A DNA stretch of 64,000 bases from Corynebacterium breve. Its GTDB lineage: Bacteria > Actinomycetota > Actinomycetes > Mycobacteriales > Mycobacteriaceae. The DNA is taken from positions 1,612,001-1,676,000 of the forward strand of contig NZ_CP126969.1 in NCBI RefSeq assembly GCF_030252165.1, written 5' to 3'. Below the pieces are notes generated by a model, which was given only the letters and a program-made list of their open reading frames with translations, had not been told where the DNA came from and made no database searches. The position numbers and the translations under genes were made by a program. Shown one piece after another: positions 36,580-45,659 of the stretch. The first letter of the stretch is position 1. Each line of letters opens with the position of its first letter.

Positions 36580-37053
36580 CTAGGTCAGTGTCTGGCGGAC
36601 TGGGGAGTCCACCAGCACCAGCGCCCAGGTCAAGAACACTAGGTCGAGGGTGGGAACGTCGTCGATAGCTGGCCCGTCTAAAACCTCGACCCGACCAGAA
36701 ATCAATGGATTCACGGTGGCGACAATATCGCCCCAGTCATTGACAATGTTGCGCTGCTTGCTCCACCAGCGATTGCGGTTCAATGCGTAGTGGCGTCCGT
36801 CGCATTCTCCTTCGAGCTGCGACACTGTGAAGCCTTTTTGGCTCACTCGATACAGGGTGCCGTCGACACTCGTAGCCCTCACAACAAAATGCTGTGGGCC
36901 GGGGCTGTACTCGATGAGGAGTCGTTGCTCACCAACAAGGAGCACATCGGAGCGCACAAGTGCAATGGGGTTAGTGTGGGCATCAAAAAGTTCATTGCCC
37001 TCCCACACCCATTTTCCGCCGGTGCCGCCTGTGAAGATGCCCGCTTTGTCCAT
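36580..37053 (-). CDS. Conserved hypothetical protein (paralogue of next gene, LURP-one-like guess)
   Basis: 157 residues. It is strand-rich with repeated hydrophobic/Gly patterns (LFDAHTNPIALVRSDVLL, YRVSQKGFTVSQLEG, DWGDIVATVNPLISGRVEVLDG) and ends in a hydrophobic segment (LDLVFLTWALVLVDSP). The layout, including DWGDIVA against DDATGAKVA and the late hydrophobic WAL/WAS segment, resembles the gene just upstream, so the two look like distant paralogues. A tubby/LURP-one-like beta barrel is only a guess. It is the last gene of the glyS transcription unit. Confidence 0.7.
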   Translation of the reverse strand: MDKAGIFTGGTGGKWVWEGNELFDAHTNPIALVRSDVLLVGEQRLLIEYSPGPQHFVVRATSVDGTLYRVSQKGFTVSQLEGECDGRHYALNRNRWWSKQRNIVNDWGDIVATVNPLISGRVEVLDGPAIDDVPTLDLVFLTWALVLVDSPVRQTLT

Positions 37054-37060
37054 GATTCGC

Positions 37061-37564
37061 CTAGAAGATGAAAACCAGTAGTCCTACTGCGGTCAAAAGC
37101 AACAGAGTCGCGATCAGTGCAACCGACGAACCCATTGTCTTGGATTCCAGTGCAAGGCGCGATGCCCAGGCCAAGCCGACGATGTCAGTCGTCGGCAGTG
37201 TAGTTTCGCCTTCGAATTCGAGATTCGCATTTCGCACGCCGTGGTCGCGCCCAGAGAACTGCGCGACTTTGGCGCCGGTGGCATCGTCGATGATCCAGTC
37301 GCTGGAGTCTTCGTTGACCATGAGATACTGGCGTCCCTCAATTGTCACCGGGATCTCCTTGGAACGCTTCAGCGGGCCAGTGCGGACGACCTCCGCACCT
37401 GCGACCGTCGCCACTGCAGCGTTTTCTACCGCCACAGCGAGATCCCAACGCTGGCCACCCACGAGTGCCGAGCGGTCGCCAAACTCCGCCACAACCTCGG
37501 GGCCTTCCTCGGCGAGCAGTTTGAGGTTGTTCCGATCCGTGCGATCCCAGCTGACCCAATGCAT
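37061..37564 (-). CDS. Conserved hypothetical protein with C-terminal membrane helix
   Basis: 167 residues. It begins [17 protein letters not shown] and is rich in beta strands (GQRWDLAVAVENAAVATV, YLMVNEDSSDWIIDD). The late helix VGLAWASRLALESKT precedes a clear transmembrane segment (SVALIATLLLLTAVGLLVFIF), so it is probably anchored with its body in the cytoplasm. The start codon overlaps the glyS stop as TAATG, showing coupled translation. Not recognised beyond its resemblance to the following gene. Confidence 0.7.
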   Translation of the reverse strand: MHWVSWDRTDRNNLKLLAEEGPEVVAEFGDRSALVGGQRWDLAVAVENAAVATVAGAEVVRTGPLKRSKEIPVTIEGRQYLMVNEDSSDWIIDDATGAKVAQFSGRDHGVRNANLEFEGETTLPTTDIVGLAWASRLALESKTMGSSVALIATLLLLTAVGLLVFIF

Positions 37565-38946
37565 TAGCAGCCCACCAGGCGAGCCGCGAGGTATGCCTCA
37601 AGCTCGTCGATTTTCACGCGCTCCTGCTCCATCGAGTCGCGCTCGCGCACGGTCACCGCATTGTCTTCGAGTGAGTCGAAGTCGAATGTGACGCAGAATG
37701 GCGTTCCGATCTCATCCTGGCGGCGGTAGCGACGACCGATTGCGCCGGAGGTGTCGTAGTCAACGTTCCAGTTCATGCGCAGCTTCTGGGCAAGGTCCTC
37801 CGCAGGTCCGGACAGCTCAGGCTTCTTCGAAAGCGGCAGAACCGCGACCTTGACAGGTGCCAGACGGCGGTCAAGCTTCAAAACGACACGCTTATCGACG
37901 CCACCCTTAGCGTTTGGTGCCTCATCTTCAAAATATGCATCGACGAGGAATGCCATCATCGCTCGTCCCAGGCCTGCAGCAGGCTCAATAGTGTACGGGG
38001 TCCAACGCTCTTCGGCTTCTTGGTCGTAGTACGACAGGTCCTCACCGGAGCCCTCGGAGTGGACTCGGAGGTCGTAGTCGGTACGGTTTGCGATGCCTTC
38101 GAGTTCGCCCCACTTGGAGCCTTGGAAGCCGTACGCGTACTCAATATCTACGGTGCGCTTGGAGTAGTGGGACAGCTTCTCCTGCGGGTGTTCGTAAAGG
38201 CGCAGGTTTTCTGGGTCAATGCCTAGGTCGATGTACCACTGGTGGCGGTTGTCGATCCAATACTGGTGCCATCCTTCGTCGGTACCTGGCTTGACGAAAA
38301 ACTCCATCTCCATCTGCTCGAACTCGCGGGTGCGGAAGATGAAGTTGCCCGGCGTGATCTCGTTACGGAATGACTTACCGATATTCGCAATACCGAACGG
38401 AGGCTTCATTCGTGCGGACGTCATGACGTTCTTGAAGTTCACAAAGATGCCCTGTGCAGTCTCCGGGCGCATGTAGTGCAGGCCCTCTTCGTCGTTCACC
38501 GGACCAAGGAATGTCTTCATCAGGCCAGAGAACTCGCGTGGCTCAGTCCACTTGCCGGGCTGACCGGTTTCGGGATCATTGATATCGGCAAGACCGTTGA
38601 CTGGCGGGTGGCCGTGCTTTTCTTCGTACGCCTCCAGAAGGTGGTCTGCGCGGTAGCGCTTGTTGGTGTGCAACGACTCGACCAGAGGGTCAGTAAACAC
38701 CTCGACGTGGCCGGAGGTCTCCCAGACCTGGCGAGGCAGAATGATCGATGTGTCCACTCCGACAACGTCGGCGCGGGACTGGACCATGTGGCGCCACCAC
38801 TGACGCTTGATGTTTTCCTTAAGTTCAACGCCAAGCGGACCATAGTCCCACGCGGAGCGCGTGCCACCGTAAATCTCACCTGCCGGGTACACCAAACCTC
38901 GGCGCTTACACAGGTTCACTACGGTATCAATTAGGGACGCAGCCAT
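37564..38946 (-). CDS. glyS: Glycyl-tRNA synthetase (homodimeric)
   Basis: 460 residues of the alpha2 class II type. It charges tRNA-Gly. Motifs include [23 protein letters not shown] near the start, the motif 2 region [17 protein letters not shown] and [14 protein letters not shown], motif 3 in [13 protein letters not shown], and the C-terminal anticodon-binding domain beginning [15 protein letters not shown]. The start at 38946 is chosen for homology; a GAGGAG lies 11-12 nt upstream. It is followed, overlapping, by two unknown genes and is divergent from znr. Confidence 0.97.
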   Translation of the reverse strand: MAASLIDTVVNLCKRRGLVYPAGEIYGGTRSAWDYGPLGVELKENIKRQWWRHMVQSRADVVGVDTSIILPRQVWETSGHVEVFTDPLVESLHTNKRYRADHLLEAYEEKHGHPPVNGLADINDPETGQPGKWTEPREFSGLMKTFLGPVNDEEGLHYMRPETAQGIFVNFKNVMTSARMKPPFGIANIGKSFRNEITPGNFIFRTREFEQMEMEFFVKPGTDEGWHQYWIDNRHQWYIDLGIDPENLRLYEHPQEKLSHYSKRTVDIEYAYGFQGSKWGELEGIANRTDYDLRVHSEGSGEDLSYYDQEAEERWTPYTIEPAAGLGRAMMAFLVDAYFEDEAPNAKGGVDKRVVLKLDRRLAPVKVAVLPLSKKPELSGPAEDLAQKLRMNWNVDYDTSGAIGRRYRRQDEIGTPFCVTFDFDSLEDNAVTVRERDSMEQERVKIDELEAYLAARLVGC

Positions 38947-39153
38947 GGAACTAAATTCTCCTCTGGTAGGGGGATGAAAACTCTCAACCAGTGTAGCGGT
39001 CAAGATTAGCGAATGCCCCATGCCCCTAGCGTTCCCGTCACGGGAGTTGTAATTCGGCGACTTAATTGTTTTAATACCCCCGAATGGTGCGCAAAAGCGG
39101 TAGTTTCACTTCCCTAATACCTTAATTGGACACTCGTTTAATATAGTGGTTGT

Positions 39154-39177
39154 ACGGTTGCATGAAACCGCAACCGT
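39154..39177. promoter_or_regulatory. Palindrome upstream of znr
   Basis: ACGGTTGC and GCAACCGT form a perfect 8-bp inverted repeat with 8 bp between, in the 362-bp glyS-znr gap. It could be an operator for a regulator of either divergent gene. No protein is assigned. Confidence 0.35.
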
Positions 39178-39253
39178 TGCTCAATAACTGGGGGTACCTT
39201 GCTGTTCCTCGCTCGGCACTTACGCTGGGGTTATTGACAGGAAAGTACTTTAT

Positions 39254-39282
39254 TTATTCGCACAACAAAACTAGTCGAATAA
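39254..39282. promoter_or_regulatory. Candidate operator of the znr-zur operon
   Basis: TTATTCG and CGAATAA, 15 bp apart, sit 27 bp before the znr start, with an additional pair of GTTATTGA repeats (near 39231 and 39289). ArsR-type zinc sensors bind AT-rich inverted repeats close to the start of their own genes, so autoregulation is inferred. The rest of the gap (38947-39253) shows no gene. Confidence 0.4.
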
Positions 39283-39308
39283 CGCATGTTATTGAACGGA
39301 GCGCACCT

Positions 39309-39764
39309 ATGAAGGATGGTACTCAGGCAAGCATGGACAAAGTCACCAATGCGGCCAGAATAATCAGTGCCTTGGATTCCAACCTGCGCATGGCAATCCT
39401 TCTTCTGTTGTCCGAACGCGACCACGTTGTACATGAATTGGTCTCGACGCTCAATAAATCGCAGCCCCTCATCAGCCAGCATCTGCGCGTGTTGAAAAAG
39501 GTGGGACTGGTGTCGTCGAAGCGCATGGGCCGCGAAGTGGTGTACACACTTGCGGTACCTGAAGCGATCCAGCTGATCAACGACGCTGACGCTGTCGCCC
39601 ACAAAGCAGACAACCCAGACGAGCTTGCCGAGCGCCGCGAGAAGCGCACCAACGAGACTGCCGGGCAGGCGGCCACTCCGGCAGCATTCTTCGGTGCACC
39701 GGACGACGAAAGCACAAGCCGTGACCCAGGACTAGAACCAAACACTCCACATCCGAGGCCTTGA
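39309..39764 (+). CDS. znr: ArsR/SmtB-family zinc-responsive repressor
   Basis: 151 residues. A winged helix (ARIISALDSNLRMAILLLLSERDHVVHELVSTLNKSQPLISQHLRVLKKVGLVSSKRMGREVVYTL pattern) spans residues 12-85, followed by a polar tail of about 50 residues. The start at 39309 has GGAG 7 nt upstream; the open frame upstream is not homologous. Its position before a Fur-family gene and after glyS is the znr-zur arrangement I recall from C. glutamicum, which supports the zinc assignment. Metal ligands are not definite in this sequence. Confidence 0.85.
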   Translation: MKDGTQASMDKVTNAARIISALDSNLRMAILLLLSERDHVVHELVSTLNKSQPLISQHLRVLKKVGLVSSKRMGREVVYTLAVPEAIQLINDADAVAHKADNPDELAERREKRTNETAGQAATPAAFFGAPDDESTSRDPGLEPNTPHPRP

Positions 39765-39853
39765 CTTCTGCCAATGATCGTTGTGATTGCTTGAAGCTGG
39801 TAGCCTTTTAGGCGAAAGTGGAGCCACTTTGATCGAATGGCAAGGAGAATATG

Positions 39854-40276
39854 ATGTCGCCACGTACCAACGTGCCAAAACTTGGCGCTCGTAACACCCG
39901 CCAACGCACAGCGGTGGTGAACGTACTTCGGGACATCGATCGATTCACCTCGGCTAAGGCAATTCATCGCGAACTTGAAGATCGCGAAGAGAAAGTCGGC
40001 CTCACCACGGTCTACCGCACCTTACAATCTCTGGCTGATATCCACGCCGTCGACGTTTTGCATATGGCCAGCGGAGAGACCCTCTACCGCCACTGCCTGA
40101 CCGACGACCATCACCACCACTTGGTCTGTGGCACTTGCGGACACACCGAAGAAATCGAAGGCGGACCGGTGGAACAGTGGGCGCGAGACACTGCCGCAGC
40201 CCACGGTTTCACACTCACCGGCCACGATGCCGAGATATACGGCATCTGCCAGAGCTGCCAGAAAAAGGCTTCCTAG
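39854..40276 (+). CDS. zur: Fur-family zinc uptake regulator
   Basis: 140 residues. The DNA-binding half has NTRQRTAVVNVLRDID and VGLTTVYRTLQSL. The metal sites are visible: DDHHHHLVCGTCGHTEEIE with the His cluster and first CxxC, and CQSCQKK with the second CxxC that forms the structural zinc site. It represses zinc uptake genes when zinc is sufficient. The start is the second of two ATGs (39854), 6 nt after AAGGAG. Downstream of znr on the same strand, probably in one operon. Confidence 0.92.
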   Translation: MSPRTNVPKLGARNTRQRTAVVNVLRDIDRFTSAKAIHRELEDREEKVGLTTVYRTLQSLADIHAVDVLHMASGETLYRHCLTDDHHHHLVCGTCGHTEEIEGGPVEQWARDTAAAHGFTLTGHDAEIYGICQSCQKKAS

Positions 40277-41346
40277 CCCACCACGGTGCCAAACAGGACA
40301 CCGAGCACATACGTGATGCCCGCGGCACCTAGACCGATCGCCAACTGACGAAGCGCACGGGTCAGAGGCGGTTTGCCACTCAATACGCCGGTAACACCAC
40401 CGGTGAAAAGAAGCGCGATCGAAACTAGCACCAAAGCAATGATTGCGCCGGTGGCCGGCGAAGCACCAAACAAAAACGGAATCAGCGGAATAAACGCGCC
40501 GGTTCCAAAGAAGACGAAAGATGACATCGCCGCGCCCCAGGCCGAGCCAAGGCCCTGCTGGGATTCGTCCACGTCTTCGTCGACAAGCATGCCTTGCTCA
40601 ATTGCCTTGAAGTTGCGCTCGGCCTTGGCTTGCGCCTCGCGAAGAGACATCCCTCGGGCACGGTAGACCAAGGCGAGTTCATTTTGCTGGAAATCGAGCT
40701 TCGGCAGTAGGTTTCGGGCCTCAGGATCGGGGCTGGAGGCCTCGAGAAGTTCGTTTTGCGACTTCACAGAGACATATTCGCCCGCGGCCATGGACAACGC
40801 ACCGGCAAGCAGGCCAGAGATACCAGTGAGCAAGATGATGTTCGTCGAAACACCGGAGCCCATTACGCCAAGAACAAGCGCAACGTTGGAAACCAAACCA
40901 TCGTTCGCGCCAAAGACCGCCGCACGGAAGGAACCCGACATCCGCTCGCGCCCTTTCTGCGCGAGCGCACGCACCACCTCGGCGTGCATCGCCTCATCAG
41001 CGGCAATCTGATCAGGTGCGTCCTCGTCTGCAAGATACGGTGTGCGCTGCTCCGCAGACTGCATCAACGCCAGCGCGAACACCGAACCGAAGTGACGCGC
41101 CATAAACGCCATAAAACGCGTATGCAAATCCGGGCTTTGTGGCATTCCCACTTGGTCGCCAAGCTTCTCGCGCCAGTAATTCTCGTGGCGCGACTCCGCT
41201 TCAGCGATTCCCAGCAGGATCTCGCGCTCTTCACCATCACGTTTACGGGCCAGCTCCCGGTACACAGCGGCTTCGGCCCGCTCATTTGCGAGATATTGAC
41301 GCCACCTCTTTACCTGCTTTTTAGTCGGCGCCTCAAGCTGCGTCAC
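40273..41346 (-). CDS. VIT1/CCC1 family metal transporter with N-terminal ferritin-like domain
   Basis: 357 residues. Residues 1-140 look like a rubrerythrin/ferritin-like four-helix domain with Glu/His pairs ([33 protein letters not shown]). The C-terminal part is the CCC1/VIT1 fold: [39 protein letters not shown], and paired helices to the end. Such proteins move iron or manganese out of the cytosol. It is convergent with zur (4-bp overlap), which points to a link with metal homeostasis. Its stop overlaps uppS only at the start side. Confidence 0.88.
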   Translation of the reverse strand: MTQLEAPTKKQVKRWRQYLANERAEAAVYRELARKRDGEEREILLGIAEAESRHENYWREKLGDQVGMPQSPDLHTRFMAFMARHFGSVFALALMQSAEQRTPYLADEDAPDQIAADEAMHAEVVRALAQKGRERMSGSFRAAVFGANDGLVSNVALVLGVMGSGVSTNIILLTGISGLLAGALSMAAGEYVSVKSQNELLEASSPDPEARNLLPKLDFQQNELALVYRARGMSLREAQAKAERNFKAIEQGMLVDEDVDESQQGLGSAWGAAMSSFVFFGTGAFIPLIPFLFGASPATGAIIALVLVSIALLFTGGVTGVLSGKPPLTRALRQLAIGLGAAGITYVLGVLFGTVVG

Positions 41347-42080
41347 TTTGTTCCTCCGAATCGGCGATCACGCTTTGCGTAGTCCAAGACGGCATCGTAC
41401 ATGTCCTGCGGAGTGAAATCCGGGAACAATTTGTCCTGGTACACCATCTCAGCGTACGCCGATTGCCACAAAAGGAAATTCGATGTGCGACGCTCGCCAG
41501 ACGGGCGCAAAAATAGGTCTACGTCGGGCATATCCGGCACGTACATGAAATTCGACAGTGATTCTTCGTTGATCTGTTCGGGGCGGAGGTTTCCGGCACG
41601 GGCTTCGTCGACAAGCATGCGGGCAGCATCGACGATTTCAGCGCGCCCTCCATAGTTGACGCACATCGCGAGCGTCATCGCGGTGTTGTCTTTGGTCAAC
41701 TCCTCCGCGATCTCGAGCTCCTTGATCACGCTACGCCACAGACGCGGGCGACGACCCGCCCACACGATGCGGACGTTCTTCTCATGCAACACGTCACGCT
41801 GGCGACGCAAAACATCGCGAGAAAATCCCATCAGGAATCGCACCTCATCGGCCGACCTGCGCCAGTTTTCGGTGGAGAAGGCGTACGCCGACAACCACTT
41901 CACCTCTCCCAACGCAAGGCACGCGTCGACGCAATCCATCAGGACCGCCTCGCCACGCTTGTGGCCTTCTGTACGCGGCATGTCCTGGTTTTGGGCCCAA
42001 CGGCCATTGCCGTCCATCACCAACGCAATGTGTTGCGGGATGAACTCGGCAGGAATATTTGGAGGAGGTGTTACAGTCAC
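41343..42080 (-). CDS. uppS: Isoprenyl (undecaprenyl/decaprenyl) diphosphate synthase
   Basis: 245 residues of the cis-prenyltransferase family. [14 protein letters not shown] gives the catalytic Asp and P-loop; [33 protein letters not shown] and the C-terminal FPDFTPQ are the remaining regions. It makes the polyprenyl phosphate carrier for peptidoglycan and arabinogalactan synthesis. It lies 7 bp after recO and overlaps the downstream VIT gene by ATGA, so the order era-recO-uppS-VIT is one operon. A second paralogue may exist elsewhere, as in C. glutamicum. Confidence 0.94.
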   Translation of the reverse strand: MTVTPPPNIPAEFIPQHIALVMDGNGRWAQNQDMPRTEGHKRGEAVLMDCVDACLALGEVKWLSAYAFSTENWRRSADEVRFLMGFSRDVLRRQRDVLHEKNVRIVWAGRRPRLWRSVIKELEIAEELTKDNTAMTLAMCVNYGGRAEIVDAARMLVDEARAGNLRPEQINEESLSNFMYVPDMPDVDLFLRPSGERRTSNFLLWQSAYAEMVYQDKLFPDFTPQDMYDAVLDYAKRDRRFGGTK

Positions 42081-42087
42081 TCCCCTA

Positions 42088-42828
42088 TTATGCCTGCTCC
42101 ATGATCTTCAGACTCTTAATACCCTGCTCGACATGCCACTGCAGGTGCGCCGAAGTCAGCCTGTGCGCCTGCGCAGCAAACGTCGCCGTGGCCATCGCCT
42201 CTGCAGCCGCCATGTGGTCATGCTGGAGAAGCCACATGAGGTGCAATGTTTCCTCATGCACATCCGCGGATCCCTGCGGCCGACAATTGTTACACACGGC
42301 GCCTCCCACAGCCGGGTGAAATGCCCGGTGCGGGCCCTGCCGCTGACACTGCGCGCAGTCAAAGAGGGAGAGTCCCCAGCCCGCATGGTCGGTGGCACGC
42401 AAAATAAACTTATCGACGATCACCGTCGCGTAATCGACCCTCTGCAGCTCCTCGAAACTCGCTGTTACCTCATCGAAGAGAAACGGGTCGTTGTCGCTGT
42501 CGGCATAGGAAAGGCGCTCGGCGGACTCAAGGATCGCGCAACCGGCGGCGTATTTGTCGAAGTCATCGATAATGCCTGACCCGTAATAGCGCACGGTGTC
42601 GGCTTGGGTAATCGTCGCCAAGTTGCGCCCCGGGTACAGCTGCACATCAACGTCGACGAACGGCTGCAGTCTCGATCCGAAGCGCGACTTCGCGCGGCGC
42701 ACGCCCTTCGCCACTGAGCGGACGAGGCCGTTATTGCGGGTGAGCAGCACAACGATGCGGTCGGCCTCACCAAAATCATAGGTGCGGATAACCACTGCTC
42801 TGTCCCGGAATGACTCGCGAAACGCCAT
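42088..42828 (-). CDS. recO: DNA repair protein RecO
   Basis: 246 residues. The N-terminal OB fold ([26 protein letters not shown]) is followed by a helical domain with the C4 zinc site: CAQCQRQ and CNNC, about 25 residues apart. It loads RecA at gaps with RecR. The start codon lies directly next to the era stop, with no intervening base. Part of the era-recO-uppS cluster. Confidence 0.95.
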   Translation of the reverse strand: MAFRESFRDRAVVIRTYDFGEADRIVVLLTRNNGLVRSVAKGVRRAKSRFGSRLQPFVDVDVQLYPGRNLATITQADTVRYYGSGIIDDFDKYAAGCAILESAERLSYADSDNDPFLFDEVTASFEELQRVDYATVIVDKFILRATDHAGWGLSLFDCAQCQRQGPHRAFHPAVGGAVCNNCRPQGSADVHEETLHLMWLLQHDHMAAAEAMATATFAAQAHRLTSAHLQWHVEQGIKSLKIMEQA

Positions 42829-43749
42829 CTAGAAACCGAGCCTGCCCAGCGACTTCGGATCGGACTGCCAGTTCTTTAAGATCTTCACTCGCAAATCGAG
42901 GTGCACGTTTTGATCCAGCAAAGCGATGATTTCCTTACGCGCGCGCTGCACCAGGCTCTGGAATCGACGCCCATCCTTGCCCTCAATGATGCGCTTCTGC
43001 CCCGGGCGCTCCAAGTACAAAATGGCATGAATCACCAGTTTGTCAGGGTTGTTCTCGTCGGGCAGCATCTCGTCGATTTCAACGGCTACGGAGTGCGGGA
43101 GCTCGTCGCGAAGCCCCGAGAGGGCCGCTTCACGGATGAGCTCGCTGATGCGGGTCTCCATATCTTCGTCGGTGACGTGGTCGGTCGGGTAAAAACGTGG
43201 CCCCTCAGGAAGCTGCGCGGCGATCACGTCCAGCAAGACATCGAGCTGTGTGGCAGTGGTAGCGGACACCGGCACGACGTCTGCCGCCCCTCCGAGCATC
43301 TCGTGCAGCTCGATCAGTTGCGCGCCGACCTGGTCCTTTGTCGCCTTATCCAGCTTGGTCACCACACCAATCACGGGCGTATTGGGCGCGAATTTGCGCA
43401 CGTTGTCCAGAATCCAACGGTCGCCGGGGCCGATCTTCTCGTCGGCGGGAACTGTGAGGCAAATGAGGTCCACGTCAGCGTAGGTATCCTGCACGACTTC
43501 ATTCAGACGCTTGCCCAAGAGGGTGCGCGGCCGGTGGAGGCCTGGAGTATCCACGAGGATGATCTGCGAATCATCCCGATTGACCACACCACGGATGGGC
43601 CGACGGGTCGTCTCAGGCTGATCGGCGGTGATCGCGATCTTCTCGCCGACAAGCGCGTTCGTCAGCGTCGACTTTCCCGTATTTGGGCGGCCAACAAAAC
43701 TAACGAAACCAGAGCGGAAGCCCTCAGGCGTATCCGTGAACATATCCAT
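42829..43749 (-). CDS. era: GTPase Era
   Basis: 306 residues. The G domain has GRPNTGKS (P-loop), TRRPIRG (G2), DTPG (G3), TKLD (G4) and SA (G5). The C-terminal KH domain contains ERPGQKRIIEGKDGRRFQ. It binds 16S rRNA during 30S assembly. A TAGACT box (43758-43763) ends 8 nt before the ATG, so it is probably leaderless, and an insertion of 10 kb of accessory DNA now separates it from the CBS gene that usually lies upstream. Confidence 0.96.
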   Translation of the reverse strand: MDMFTDTPEGFRSGFVSFVGRPNTGKSTLTNALVGEKIAITADQPETTRRPIRGVVNRDDSQIILVDTPGLHRPRTLLGKRLNEVVQDTYADVDLICLTVPADEKIGPGDRWILDNVRKFAPNTPVIGVVTKLDKATKDQVGAQLIELHEMLGGAADVVPVSATTATQLDVLLDVIAAQLPEGPRFYPTDHVTDEDMETRISELIREAALSGLRDELPHSVAVEIDEMLPDENNPDKLVIHAILYLERPGQKRIIEGKDGRRFQSLVQRARKEIIALLDQNVHLDLRVKILKNWQSDPKSLGRLGF

Positions 43750-43859
43750 AGTCCCTCAGTCTAGCTTTCTATCCACAGGCAATGCCCGTTCGGACACGCT
43801 ATCCACAGGTTTTTCGGTACGCACTTGCCAGTTCCTTTTCGCCCCCTACAGTCAGGGGC

Positions 43860-44942
43860 ATGAACCTACTTGAGCAGCACGCGCAACTCAGCGCCCGGGC
43901 CATGGACTTGATCGAGTCTGCGGCTGGCATGGGCGTCGCCGCGCTGTGCCGTCTCGGGTACGACGTCCCAGCAGCAAAACAGCTCGTACGCTTAGCGACG
44001 ACCTATTGCGACCCTGCGTCTTCTCCACGCAAGCAGAAGGTCGCTCGTGAGCTGGCTCGCCAGAATGGGCACACAATGAACACGCTGCTGCTCGTCGAGA
44101 AGCATGTGAAGGCGTTGGTGAACAAGGCCAATGCTTGGCGACTCCGCAAGGACCTTTGCGGCCACGATGCGGACTATCATGCTCTGAATCAGTTCGCGAA
44201 GCAGCAAGTAGAGTTCTACAACGGGCCGCAAGAGGTCAAACCCGCGCGCACGCAGGCCTCGGTGTCGAATCCGTCAGAGCAACTCGACCGCACCTTGCAC
44301 TTGACTGGCCCAGAGCATCGGGTGGCTTCACTGGTTGATCGAGCTCGTGCTTACGCTAAAGCAAATGACGTGAGCTTTGCCGAAGCGCTTTTCTGCCTCT
44401 TCGAGCGCGGTGGCGGCTCGACTACTCTCCGCACCCCTGCTGTCATTATCTCGATCAAAGACCTAGCTCGCGTATACAGTCACGATGGCTCTGAAGTCAT
44501 CCTGTCGCTCACCGACGGTTCCCGCATGACTGGAAGCGACTTTATCGCCTCAGTCTTCGCCGACTCAGGGTTCACGATGCTCGTCGATCCGATTGAGGGA
44601 CCGGTCAATCTCTACCGCACCCAGCGATTCGCGTCGGAAAAACAACGCATCATGGCTGGCCTAGAGAACCCAGTGTGCGCGTGGCCTGGGTGTGGACGAG
44701 GCGCCGACTCATGCCAGGTCAACCACAATGACGCTTGGCAGTACGGTGGGAACACAAACATCGATAATTTAGCCACGTGCTGCGCGTATCACAACGGTAT
44801 CAACGACGACGAACAAACCGGCCGAAGACGCGGCTACCTCACAAGGTCAGAAGGCGAAATACGCAGAGTTCCGCCAGGGACTAGCCCTCCTGAAAGAAAC
44901 GAACACCCCACCGCCCGTGGAGGGGCCATGCGAATCGTCTAG
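43860..44942 (+). CDS. HNH endonuclease domain protein
   Basis: 360 residues. The C-terminal HNH module is CAWPGCGRG, then CQVNHNDAWQYGGNTNIDNLATCCAYHN, with zinc Cys pairs and the HNH residues in order. The N-terminal 260 residues resemble the long helical region of the DUF222/13E12-type corynebacterial HNH proteins. A TACAGT box (43847-43852) lies 7 nt before the ATG at 43860. Role uncertain: these proteins are often repetitive and mobile. It is convergent with the 3' fragment of pdxY2. Confidence 0.85.
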   Translation: MNLLEQHAQLSARAMDLIESAAGMGVAALCRLGYDVPAAKQLVRLATTYCDPASSPRKQKVARELARQNGHTMNTLLLVEKHVKALVNKANAWRLRKDLCGHDADYHALNQFAKQQVEFYNGPQEVKPARTQASVSNPSEQLDRTLHLTGPEHRVASLVDRARAYAKANDVSFAEALFCLFERGGGSTTLRTPAVIISIKDLARVYSHDGSEVILSLTDGSRMTGSDFIASVFADSGFTMLVDPIEGPVNLYRTQRFASEKQRIMAGLENPVCAWPGCGRGADSCQVNHNDAWQYGGNTNIDNLATCCAYHNGINDDEQTGRRRGYLTRSEGEIRRVPPGTSPPERNEHPTARGGAMRIV

Positions 44943-45523
44943 ACGCGCACGGCCCCAAATGACGACCGCGGCGTGACAATAAGCTCCTGCTCGGCGATCA
45001 GGGGCATTTCAGGCAGCCCTGCGCTCACGGTCGCATACACCATGTCATAAAGCGTGCCAGCCATGTGTTCCAAGGCGGCTTTGGGCCCCTCGCGATGAGT
45101 GGCCGCAACAATCGCCGCGGCCAAGTCGCCAGTTCCAACAGTCTTGCCTTTAAGGCGTGGCGTTTCAACGTACCACGCCTCCTCTGGCCATCCTGCCAAA
45201 TTTCCAATTCGCCCGGGCTCAGCTTCGCATGATGTCACGATGCAGCGATCATTGAGGGATCGTGCGGCGTCGATCGTTTCGCTTATCGACGAAAGCCTCC
45301 GCCCCGACAAAAGCCTCAGTTCCCATTGATTCGGGGTGATGATATCTGCCACCGGAATGATCCGTTCACGCAGCACCTCAGGGATCTTCGGCATCACGAA
45401 CGAGCCAACCTCTTCGTTACCAATTACTGGATCACAGATATAAACCGCATCCGGGTTGGAAGCCTTGACCTGTTCCGCCGTCGTGACGATCACCTCAGCG
45501 TTACCTGGCGATCCAAGATATCC
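44939..45523 (-). pseudogene. pdxY2: pdxY2, 3' part (pyridoxal kinase split by a transposon)
   Basis: On the minus strand this fragment carries the last two thirds of a pyridoxal/pyridoxamine kinase: GYLGSPGNAEVIVTTAEQ, VYICDPVIGNEEVGSF, PVADIITPNQWELRLLSG, and GTGDLAAAIVAA with the catalytic Asp in GTGD. It begins with the TATCC duplication at 45519-45523. Beyond it the frame runs 57 bp into the transposon and can start there, but that fused protein lacks the N-terminal domain. Its missing half is at 53140-53381; the kinase is almost surely inactive. Confidence 0.93.
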
Positions 45524-45647
45524 TGTCGAAGTCAGAAGGCGATTGCACCGACAGGGCCTGCTGAGCAGGCCTGTGCACACGTCTTTTGACCCCTATCTGG
45601 TCACTACCCGCGTGCACTAGGCTGAAGATGTCAGAAGTCCCCTTCCC
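45524..45647 (+). repeat. Left end of the transposon with three TniA-like sites
   Basis: Terminal site at 45531-45548 (GTCAGAAGGCGATTGCAC). A second, inverted copy at 45573-45590 reads GTCAAAAGACGTGTGCAC on the minus strand. A third, partial copy begins at 45630 (GTCAGAAGTC). Repeated transposase sites at the ends are a Tn402/Tn7-type trait. Confidence 0.75.
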
Positions 45648-45659
45648 AAGGAGACAGGG

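Noticed and set aside
44939..45580. A 213-residue kinase starting inside the transposon end
   Set aside because: The first 19 residues are translated transposon DNA; the true gene is the split pdxY2, as shown by the TATCC duplication and frame restoration.
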